A stretch of DNA of 64,000 nucleotides, taken from the NCBI GenBank assembly GCA_000149265.1, contig CH000026.1, forward strand, positions 24,261-88,260, written 5' to 3'. Numbering within the stretch: the stretch's first letter is position 1; each line of letters opens with the position of its first letter. Below, piece after piece: positions 47,690-59,600 of this stretch. Origin of the DNA: Ciona savignyi (Eukaryota; Chordata; Ascidiacea; Phlebobranchia; Cionidae). A model generated the notes under the pieces. That model was given only the letters and a program-made list of their open reading frames with translations, was not told the DNA's origin and did no database searches. Position numbers and translations under genes: made by a program.

Positions 47690-50600
47690 TTAGGGTTCGC
47701 GGACTGTGATCTTTTTCCCATTTCTGCTTTTGAAAACAATTAATCCAACTGCGCCAAGCATCAGCACAATCATCACCAGAATGAATGCATTGCTCCTAGA
47801 ATCAACGCTTTGTTCACGAGGTTCATAAAGTGCTGCAAAAATAGATTTGTTAAAATATAATACAATACTGGAAATGTCTTTTGATAACGGTGGTTATATC
47901 CATATTACAGTAAAAATCAAGATATGGTGTAGGATATTCATATTTTATCACATTGGGAGAATAAGAGCTAGAAGAATCATATTATTCGTGCCCATCTTTA
48001 GATAACCTGAGTTGTTGTAGTATGTTGTATATCATGAAGACTTTCTACTCATAACCACGCAAGAATACTTACATTCCACGCATGTCCGTCCATCTGGGCC
48101 TAAAGCAAACCCAGCATAACATGAGCACACGGCTTGGTATTGGTCGTCCATACTACACTGGTGGTCACAGACCCCAGGCTGCAATTGCAAACGTTAAGTT
48201 TATACTTCAAAATGACTGTGCAATACAGCACAGGGTTTGAATTAATGGTTTTGAAAGGATTCGTAAAATGCATGGGTTAGAAGAAAATCGTTTTTGCGCA
48301 TTGGCTATGACTCAGCGGTTCCCAAACTGGGCGCCGCGCCGCCCTGGGAGCCGCGAGACTTTGCCAGGGGCGCCACGAAAGCATGCGGAAGTTGCTGCAT
48401 TTATTGTTTTTTTATCACAAAAAAATTACAGTGCATGTGCGTTACACCAGTAGAACGTTAATGGGAGATGTTTGAGCCTGGTGGTGTGCAACCGCATACA
48501 CTGGCATATGGTATTCGTTTTACTTAACCCATTGTTCGGTGTTATCTGCCACTATTTGCTGACTAACGTGGCATTGTGTTTCGAATAATGGTTTGTCAAA
48601 TAACTGCTTTGCATTAATTGACTGTTCGTAACTTCAGTGAATAGTTTTGAAGAGTTTGAATGGTTATCCAAATGCGTGCTAGTCGGTACAATATACAATA
48701 CTTGCAGTTTGAAAAGTTTGGCTTTATGAGAGAGCCGCAAGGTTTAATAAGTTTTCAAAAGACGCCGTCAACCAAAAAAGTTTGGGAACCGCTGGGCTAT
48801 GTTAAACTGCCTTAGAATGCGGTTTCAGAACCTCTCAAACTAATCTTTAAAACCAGAAAGATTGTTCATTAAGCAAACAGTACGGTTATTTAGTAGTAAT
48901 GATAAACTGCAATAAACGTATCGCCAGTTAATGCGTGTAGGATAGGACGAATATCGACCAAACGAAGCCTTAGAAACGAGTAACCTCATTCGTCCGGCCC
49001 GATGGTCTAGCGGTTAAGTGCGTCGCCTTTCAATCGAAAGGTTGCAGGTGCGAAACTGGTCACTAGCTAGTCGGTTGTGTCCTTGGGCAAGGCACTTTAC
49101 GGACATTGCCTGAACCCAGCGGATTAATGGGTTCTACCAAAAATTGAAGGAACGTGTCTATCATATACAACACACTGCAATAGCTCCGGTAACCCGACGA
49201 TGGGCGCGAGGTGATCTGACGATTGCCCGTGTGATAACCCCTGGGGTTTTCCCATTCACGGGGATAAACATGAATATCCTATCCTCATTATAAAGGGGTG
49301 TGTCGCATCTCCGCCAATCATAAATAAAGGAATCGAGGTATATTAACGCATAATGGCTATTGTTGCGTTGTGATAGAAATGCTTATTATGCGTCAATAAT
49401 GCAAATTAAAGGCAAAGTAAATAAATGTAATAGAAATGTCATTGTTAAATGTTATGTTGAAGGTAAACGATGTTATATTAACGTGTTGATGATTTATTAT
49501 TAAAAGTGCGCGAAATCAGTAACGGTAATTTATACTTTCGCGATTTTGTTAAATTTTGTAATTCTCGAAAACGGTTCGCACTTAATTCGAACCCTGCAGC
49601 ACGTAAGTGGTTAAGTAAACACGTTGGATTAATTATGTTAATTCTCTCTGCACAATATAAAACACACTGCAATAGCCATGGTATATTGACATTTGTTCTT
49701 CTTGGGCTATATCCTTCTATCCGCCGAAGTGGTGTATTCAGACGTTATTAGTTTTTTTCAGTCAGTTTTAGACGAAGGGTTGTAGAATCGAAACTAGTTG
49801 GTTGTGTCCTTGGACGAGGTTGGAACTTGGTAACCCATATAGTAGAAGCAGACAAAAAAGATGGACAAACTCAAGAAAATTTAACAAAATTTTAGATAAG
49901 CGACATGTTAACTGATGGGGAAATAGGTGAACGCTTACCACATCACATGGTGTCTCGATTATTACTGGACCAACCGAATAAATTTTAGGATCTTTGTCGA
50001 ATCCTAGGTCTCTTCGTTTTCTGCCACTACATACCTGGTTACAATGCAAAATTATTGTGGTTTATACAAGCCTTCCATTGTAGCTTCACTTCTTTCCGTT
50101 TTGTTAATAATTTTATGTTCATACCGTTCACACCTTTATCTTTAACCTAGTGTTGTTTTAAACCCAGGGGTAAAATGCATATGGTGCTCAATTTTATCAA
50201 TATGGATAATATGAATCGAATACAACATATTGCAATAGCTCTGGTAATCTAACTGTAGACGCGACATAATCTGACAATCGCCTGTATGTTAACCCCCTTG
50301 GTGTTCCCCATTTACGAATATAATTATCTCATCGTTTCATAATAAAGTAAAAACAACTGAAAAAAAAATTCAACATACCGGTCCAGTACAATTGGAAACC
50401 GAACTTAAACAAACGGATACAGTGCAGTGAATGTAAATGCTGCGCGTTGGCGTGTTGACCCAAACAAATGATTTAAATCCAGCTTTGACCTCCATCGACT
50501 GGTAGTTGGACACAACATCAATGGCAGCTCGGTCGGCAGTAGATGGGCAGCTGGCAGGAACAAATACTTGGATAAAGGCAGATATCGGAAATAGATCAAT

Positions 50601-53600
50601 GTTTTGTATATGTTCATAGTAAAAAACTCATTTTAGATTTGTACATTTTGCCTTAAACATCATGTTAGGGTAGGATATTATGATTTGTATCAGTGGTCTT
50701 CCAGAAAAAAGGTCAAGATCATGACCAGCCTCAACTTTAATTGAATATAAGCAAAACGGCTTGTCAGTCCGGTCTGTTTAATTCCACATTAACAACTTAC
50801 CCTGATTCTATTATCATGTACTTTACTGTGTCATTTGGATTGTTGCTAGGTGTTGCCCAACACTGGGATGCCTGGGGTGTATATTAGTAAATTAGTGTTC
50901 GCATATATACTTCACTGTGCACCATATTACTACGTTAGTATTTATGTATATACTTTACTGTAAACTATATTACTAAGTTAGTATTTATGTATATACTTTA
51001 CTGTAAACTATATTACTAAGTTAGTATTTATGTATATACTTTACTGTAAACTATATTACTAAGTTAGTATCCATGTATATACTTTACTGTAAACTATATT
51101 ACTAAGTTAGTATTCATGTATATACTTTACTGTAAACTATATTACTAAGTTAGTATTCATATATATACTTTACTGTAAACTATATTACTAAGTTAGTATC
51201 CATGTATATACTTTACTGTAAACTATATTACTAAGTTAGTATCCATGTATATACTTAACTGTAAACTATATAAGTGAATTAATATTCATGTATATACTTT
51301 ACTGTAAACAATATTAGTTTTCCTGTATATGTACTGTTTAGGGGCAGATGGTATGACCATGATGCTCCAAACGTAATAATTGAATGGATGAAGCTCGTAC
51401 CTGTAACACAGCACCAGATATCCCAACGGCCGCCTTGAAATAGATGTAATCTTTGACTTGCACGGTCGGTGAATTTCCGCCAGATTGAAACATCGTAGTA
51501 AAGTTCCGATCACGGAACAAGCTCAACACAATCTGGAATTGACCAGAAACAGCAGGATTTGCAAATGAAACAAGCCTGTAAAAGTTTTTTTTTTAATATA
51601 GAAACATGACAAACTGATACAAATATATGGGAGTCAAGGTAAGTAAAGAAAGAACTATAAAAATGCTATTTCATTTACCTCTATCAGTACCAAAAACTAA
51701 TTTAGGCAAACGATTTCACTTTGCATTTAAAATACAAATAAACTTAAATGGGCAATGACAAAAACAAATTACAACGATAACAAGAACAAATTACTACGAC
51801 AAAATACTCACTGAATTCTGGGAACAATCATGGTGTCTACATGTGCAGTTCGGTTGAAAGTGCAGTTGAAAACGGACATCGTATTAAAATATCGTTGCAC
51901 TTTTTCACTTCCCGCCACTGGTGGTAAACTTCTCACAGAGTAGGATAATCTCAATTCCCGTTCTGTCATCTGAAAAATACACAGTTTTCAATGATAGATT
52001 TGTGGCTCACAAAACTTTAGATGTTGGGATAGGAATAATCGAAAGGTAACTTTCAATTGACTAAATAGCAATCAGTTTCGAATCTGCAACAATCTACAAC
52101 CATTCTGCAACCCACAAGACTGCAGGTCATCGTGTTGCTTTCATTGGGATAGGAATTAACAGACTAATAATGTATTATCCAGTTCAGTGAAGATCTTGAG
52201 AAACTTACCCCACATAATCGATACATTACTCCACTGTATAGTTAACATAGTTATTGCAATGTGTTGTGTATGTGACGTTCCTTTTTTTCAAAACCAAATA
52301 ATCATTCACACGATTTCCACTTTTCTTGCCAAAAATTAAACAGACAGGCTAACGATATAAGTCTGCAAAAATTCGGCCACAAGGAAACACACTAACCCAC
52401 CAAGCTATCGAAGTAAGATAAAAAGTTAATCGATCAAACGAACTCACCATTGCTTGGACCCCACAAGATAATATGTCAAACAGCAGGAAAGTTGCAGATG
52501 TCTGGCCATCACTAGTTCGGATAAAGTTTGGTTTGCATGATGCAGAAACGTTTAAAACATCCTGGCCTGGACCGGCAATAACTATCCGACCAGCTGTTAT
52601 TCCAGATCTCGTCAAATTACAAGCGTTGAAACTGGAAATAATGGGAATTAAAACTTGCCAAAAACTCGGTCATGTGCTGTCTTATTTTCCAATTAAATTT
52701 TCAAAAAAATAATCATTAAAATGTTATTTGTTAGGACATGTACCAACCGGATTCCAATAAGATTTTCGGCACAAGACAGAGAAGAATCCAACACAGCATT
52801 TTGTAAAGTCCCAGGGGAAATGCTATCTTGTGCAGGAGCCATACCGCACTCCGCAGTTATGTTGGGGAGATCTGTCTTACATAGGTTTGTACTTGAAGAT
52901 GTTATTGCAAATAACCATCATTTGAATTTGAGGTTTACAGAAAGTTTCAGGGGGTAGCAACTGAGTGAGTAACCGCATTGTTTCATATTACATAAACTTT
53001 AAGCAGCACATTTAGTTCCACTAGCTAGAACAAGGTACAACTTGGAGATTTTCTCGAGAAAAACTGTTAAAAACATGTCTGGGGAAGTACTTAGTCTGAA
53101 AGTTCCGTGAAAATCTCAAATTAATAAGAATGACAAATGAAAAAACAACACCGTACCTGCAGTTGGTCTGTCTATCAACAACGAGGTGTTAAAATTGTTT
53201 GAGTCGATTGCTCGATTGATTTCTATGAGTAACTCTTCATGTGTGACATTAGCGCTGCTTGGGCCGACAAGTGCTTCAAACCTGAGATAGACGGTTGGAG
53301 AGTTAATATCTACAAAATTTATCGTCAGATTCCCTTGTGTCCACATTCCAAACACTGGAACTGAACAGTGCGGTAATTAATCACGATAAAATCAAAATTA
53401 ATACCTTTATGAAAAATACATTGGTAATAATCTAATAAATAAATTTATTTAACTGATATGTTGTATCACCAAGGAGGACTTCTTAAAAAATACAATTATT
53501 AACCTTATTTTCCAAAACGATCGGAATACTTACTCAACAATGGTGGAACCACGACTTAGTTTTGTCACAGAAAGCCCTATAATATTGCTGGTCGTAAACA

Positions 53601-56600
53601 AGGGCAGCTCAGTTCGTTTAAACTCCTCAATAAAAGCCATAGCTTCAAGGCTGGTTAAGTTGTTAAATTCGTCCCGGAATGGTTTAATAGTTCGTTGCAC
53701 AAATTGGAACTTTTCTGGATAATTAAAAAAGAAGTCAAGTTTATTTGTAAAAAAGGTTAAAATCTTTTATCAAAGTTTGCCCACACGGCAGGGTAAAGTT
53801 GTTAGAGCTATTATTGGGATTATTATTACGTATAGTAACATTGGTGTCAAAAACACAAGAATCTGTACAGGAACGTTGGTGCCAGAGCAGATTCAGTTTA
53901 TTGGGATAATTATTGGGATTACTGTCATGGAAAGTGAAGTTATAAGCAACTAGAACCTTTGCTTACCATTTTCACATTGTTGGCCTTGATATTGTGCAGT
54001 ACACACACATATGTATCCAACTTGTGTATTTTGGTTTTGACATGTTCCACCGTTTAGGCAAGGACCATTAACACATGTGTCTGTTAAACAAAAAGATAAT
54101 ATTAAAAATTAAAATCAGGCCATTTTAAGTTTATAAGATACTGTACGGACTAGTGACTGGCTATATATTGAAAATACAATAAAAATGTTGTCTTATTCGT
54201 GATATGTATCATTTGTTTAAAAAATACACTGTTCATATATTTTATTAAATTGTTTTAATTTGACCAGACATGTAGAAGTATCAAAACTTTAAATGTGAAT
54301 AGTTGGTAGACATGGTAAAGATGCACCTGTCAAAGCGGAAAAAACAAAAAAAAACGATATGTTTTGTACCTGGTGCACAAGTAGGTGGTGGTGTCCATTG
54401 CCCATCAGGTTGACAAGTTCTTGATGAATTTCCCAACAAAACATAATTTGAGAAACAAGTGTAGACGATCACAGATCCTTCTGTGTAGAGTCCCATAGGA
54501 GTATACGAGCCATTTATTGCAGGAGGCGGTGGGCAGACTAAAACAGAAGAGTTATTTATTGTTTTTAAAGTTACCAAGCACTTAACAAGAAAATAGTTTA
54601 TCTTTTTTATATCTGTTTTAAATATATTATAAAGTTCTAGTATTTGAACAAAATTTCTGTTATTTAAATTGAGTCGACCCCCTACCATTCTGGCTGTCTA
54701 CAGACCGCTAAAACTCCCGAATAAGCTAAGCAGAGGGATAAAAGCACCAAAAAGTAAATAAAGGAAACCCATAATTAGAAGAGAGTTTTAGGTGTGGAGC
54801 ATAACTTTACCTGTTTTAGAGCGAAGGTACCTTAATCAGGGCCAAAAATCTGTGCGATATTTACTCGCGTTACACATATTAAACCACTGAGAAAAACTTA
54901 CTTCGCAAACACCTAGGCGGGGCTGTCCATGTAATATTAGCTTGGCATCTTATCACTGCATTGCCTGTTAACTGGGTGCCAGAACTACATGTGAAGCTCA
55001 CAGTACTATTGACTTGGTAAAGTGGTTGTATTGGGGTGTACGTTGCATTCGAAACTGGAGTTGGAGGGTCACATGCTAGAATGGGGAGGTATAACCATGT
55101 TAGTGTTGGAAGGATATCTTTTTGCCACACACCAATCATCTAGTTACTTTAGCTATTGTAGTGTGGTTATAATTAAGAGATATGGTTTGTTGAACCCATT
55201 TTAACACTGGGTCCAGGCAAGACATACCTACTGTTGACGACAATTTACCAGTCAGGAATATAAGGTTTGTTACCACAGACCACTTTGCTATCTGGACGGG
55301 TCCATGGTAGCCCCGGTACCAGGAATTTAAACCATAGAAGGCCTGTTCATTTAAATAATGGGAATATTATAAAAATATTGATTATAAATAAATATCTTTT
55401 ATTAGATTTATCAAATGTCAAGTAAGCAGTAAAATTACCATTACAAGGGTTTAAGCCAACTCCACTAAAGTTTGGATTCTCCTCGTGGCACCCTGAAATA
55501 TATTTGTTGTTATTCGTCGGCCATAAAAAAACAGTGTCGCTTCAATTGACCACTTCTCTACTAGTAGCTTTTTTCCTCAAAACGGAATATCTCAAAATTA
55601 CAGTAAAGTCTCTCTATAGTACCAAACACACTGTAATAGCTCTGGTTACTGTGAATACAAGTGAATCTAATGATTTCTGTGTGAAAACTTTCTTGTGTTT
55701 ACTAGTTAATAAATAGGAAGCATGGAAAACCAGTTACGTTCCTACCTGCATCTCGGACTGGGTTTGTACAAAGTCCATTATTGCAACCATCCCCACTGGG
55801 GCACGCAGAACATGCAGGACCTATCAAATAAGGAATTCCAGCCCTTCCAGTTGTGGAGTTTATTATACTGAAAAAATGTTAAGGGTAAAAGAAGACATTC
55901 ATTATTGTAAAGTGTTATAGTTTAAGAAAATTTAACTTGAGACTAATCTGCCCAGGACATTACAGCTTTTAATAATTTCAGAGTTGTCGGTTAACTCCAC
56001 TTGATCAGGTATATTATTTATAACACTTTTTTTTGTATTTTGATCCTTTCATTTTATAAATTTGTGTTATGCGCTAAATTATCATAAAAGAAGTACAATG
56101 TAATCAGAGACCACTTACTTGCCAGATGGTGCAAAGTTGCACATGATAAGCACTGTTTGTTGGGGGGGATTTGTAATGCTATAAGAGAATTAAATAATTT
56201 TAAATTTTTCCGCAACAAACATATATGACAGAGCTAAAATAAAGACTCTCTATTATCACTTAGCTCGTCATTAAGACATATCCGTTTAGTGCTGGAGGTT
56301 TGAAACTGGTTCCTAGCTAGTCGGTTGTGTCCTTGTGCAAGGCACTTAACGGAAATAGCCGGAACCCAGCGGATTAATGGGTTCTACTTAATTGAAGGAA
56401 CATGTAAATCATACACAACACTGCAATAGCTCCGGTAGCCCAACGGAGGACGCGAGGTGATCTAACGATTGCCTGTGTGTTACCACCCGTGTTTTTCACA
56501 TTCCACATTGACTAGATCATAGCTGACCGATCAAACACCTGGTTTTCCCCCCAACTAGACAAACATATTTTGTCAGGCCGGTTGGTCTAGCGGTTTAGTG

Positions 56601-59600
56601 CGTCGCCTTTCAATTGAAAGGTTGCAGGTGCGAAATTGGTCGCTATAGCTAGTCGGTTGTGTTCTTGGGCCAAGGCACTTTACGGACATTGCCTGAATCC
56701 AGCGGATTAATGGGTTCCACTAAATTGAAGTAACGTGTCTATCATACACAACACACTGCAATAGCTCCGGTAACCCGTCGATGCGCGCGAGGTGATCTGA
56801 CGATTGCCCGTGTGTTAACCCCCTTGGTTTTTCCATTCACAGGAATAAACATGAATAGCCTATCCTTCTATATTTTTTAGGAAAAATCTACATTCTTCAT
56901 CTTGTGTGTATCAAACCTTTGAACTTACTTTCTTCTGCACCACGCCTTAGCACATCCTATTTTAGAAGTGTTTGCCCACACCCCCTGTATGTAGTGGCTA
57001 CAATCGCGTCCTACAGCACAGCTTTGGTCAGCATAGGTGTAGTAGGACCCCTGAAAAACATTGATTGTCAACCAGAAGTAAAGAAATGCGGGTCCCTGCA
57101 GGGTTTCTGTGAAAAAGTGGTCCCGTCAGGTAGTCTAGCGGTTAAGTGCGTCGCCTTTCAATCGAAAGGTTGCAGGTGCAAACCTGGTCGCTAGCTAGTC
57201 AGTTGTGTCCTTGGGCAAGGCACTTTACAGACATTGCCTGAACCCAGCGGATTAATGGGTTCCACCAAATTAAAAGAACGTTTTCATCATATACAACACA
57301 CTGTAATAGCTCCGGTAACCCTATGAAGGGCGCGAGGTGATCTGATGATTGCCCGTGTGATAACCCCCTTGGTTTTCCCATCCACGGGGATAAACAAGAA
57401 TATCCCTTTCCCTAAATGTATGTTGTTGTATAAAGCCAGACAGAAGCCTTACTTACACACCCAGTAGCTAATACAGTAAAGCATTTCGGTCATAAGTTTC
57501 ATAAGCAGTAAGATTGTTAGATAGAAACCAGCCAGGCGCTAGTACATTTTGACTATTTTAGAGGGACCATAAGCTTAAAGAGGATATCAAAATCATACAC
57601 TAGCTTGTATAATTTCTCTGTAATAAACTCATTTAGCAGCCAATACTGGAACCCACTAAAGTATTGGGTGGCACATAAATTGTGGCAGCACTGAAATTCT
57701 TTTCCACTACCAAAGATAAATTCACATGGACATGCTGTGTAAAAGTATCATTTATCCAGTTTTTGTGTTAACATATCTATGAAATTGTGCGTTTTTTAAG
57801 CTTGGTGTTATATATACCAATCCAACTAGTATTATTTCACTAATTACCTGGTAAAAAAAGGATTGAAGGTAGGCAGCAGTAGTAAAAGTACCATCTATTG
57901 CGGCGGTTGCAAGTGTGTCTGATTGTAAAAATGTAAAGCTCTCGCCAATGTTTTGGTAGTTAGTGGTGCTCCTATTTGCAACCAACGAATTTTCTTCAAC
58001 ACATTGGCTGAAATACAATTTCAAATTATTGTTAATTCTAGGATATTCAGTTTTAGGGTTAGAATAGGATTTATGTTTATCACCGTGAATGGAAAAACCC
58101 AAGGGGTTAACACACGGGAAATCGTCAGATCACCTCGCGCCCACTGTCGGGTTACCGGAGCTATTGCAGTGTGCTGTGTATAATTCACACATTCATTTAA
58201 TTTAGTAAAACCCATTAATCCACTAGGTTCGGGCAATGTCTGCTAAGTGCCTTGCCCAAGGACACAACCGACTGGCTAGCGACCAGGTTTAAACCTCCAA
58301 CCCTCTTAGTAAGGCACTAAACGAACATGAACAATGTCCTAATGACGAGTGAAGTAATAATACAGATTCCATATTTTTGCAGTGTGTTGTGCAAACTTGT
58401 GTGTGTTGATACTTGTTTGGGTTGATACTCGTGTGGGTTGAAACTTGTGTGGGTTGAAACTCGCGTGGGTTGAAACTCGTGTGGGTTAATGGGGTTCAGT
58501 TGTAGGGGTATAGTTGTAAGGGGTTCAGTTAGAGGGGGTTCAGTTGTTAAACGGTTCAGTTGTAAGGGGTCTAGTTGTAAAGGGGTTCAGTTGTAAAGGG
58601 GTTCAGTTGTAAAGGGGTTCAGTTGTAGGGGTTCAGTTGTAAAGGGGTTCAGTTGTAAGGGGTTCAGTTAAAAGTTGTTCAGTTGTAAAGGGGTTCAGTT
58701 GTAAAGGGGTTCAGTTGTAGAGGTTCAGTTAAAATGAGTTTTAGTTGTAAAGGGGTTCAGTTGCCATGAAACCGTGTTAATCCCCTTGGTTTTCCCATTT
58801 ACGGGGATAAACATGAATACCCCATCCTAATTACGTACCTGACATGATTTTTCGCGAAATCGGCAAGCTCGTTGCTCCACGTCAATAGCTGCATATTGCT
58901 GGCGCCCTTTGTACGACGGGGACCGTTGTATCCATCCAGGTAAACCTGGATTTCCGCGGGGGTTCTTGGTTCAAGTTGAATGAGATCGCCCATTGCTCTT
59001 TTATTGCGTGATCTACCTGGGGATCGCATGGCTTAGTCGGTTAATGCATCGTTTTTCAGCGGTAAGGTTGTGGGTTGAAAACCGCCGCTTGCTTTAGGAG
59101 CTTATTTCTTTTTTTACCGCACTACCACTTTCCATTTAACTTTAATTTTACCGCACTTTTCATTTAACTAGATTTCAAAGTCTTTCATTTAACTAGATTT
59201 CAGAGTCTTAACCCGTGTCCAAACAACAGCTATTCTTCGTATTTGGAACTCATATATTGCGTGTTTTTTTTGTTACAAACTCTGATAAAAGATTTACTCC
59301 ACATGTTATTAATCCACCGTTTTCCCAATAAGAGCAGTCTGATTTTGAGATTTACATAATAATATTTCGATTCTTGTAGACCCGTTTTGGTACAGACAAC
59401 AATTTACTATTTATTTAACTACTTTAGGATAGTATAGGATATTCAAGTTTATCATAGTGAATGTAAAAAACCAAGGGGATTAACACACGGCGTTATTGCA
59501 GTGTGTTGTATATGATTTACATGTTCCTTCAATTAAGTAGAACTTACTTATCTGCTTGGTTTAGGCATTTTTGTTATGTGCTTTGCCCAAGGACACAACC

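Larger units (their letters stand above)
48232..49600. mobile_element. hAT-like element in copy 2 intron with two nested insertions
   Basis: Ends CAGGGTTTGAATTAA and TTAATTCGAACCCTG are inverted repeats. The interior matches the nested element at 44376-44976. It is interrupted by a CAGCGGTTCCCAAACT element (about 48313-48796) and a SINE (48991-49282). It sits between the furin-site and last EGF exons; copy 1 keeps only a stub there. Confidence 0.7.

Noticed and set aside
52721-52957. 78-residue plus-strand frame
   Set aside because: Antisense to the first ZP exon of copy 2 (52748-52871).
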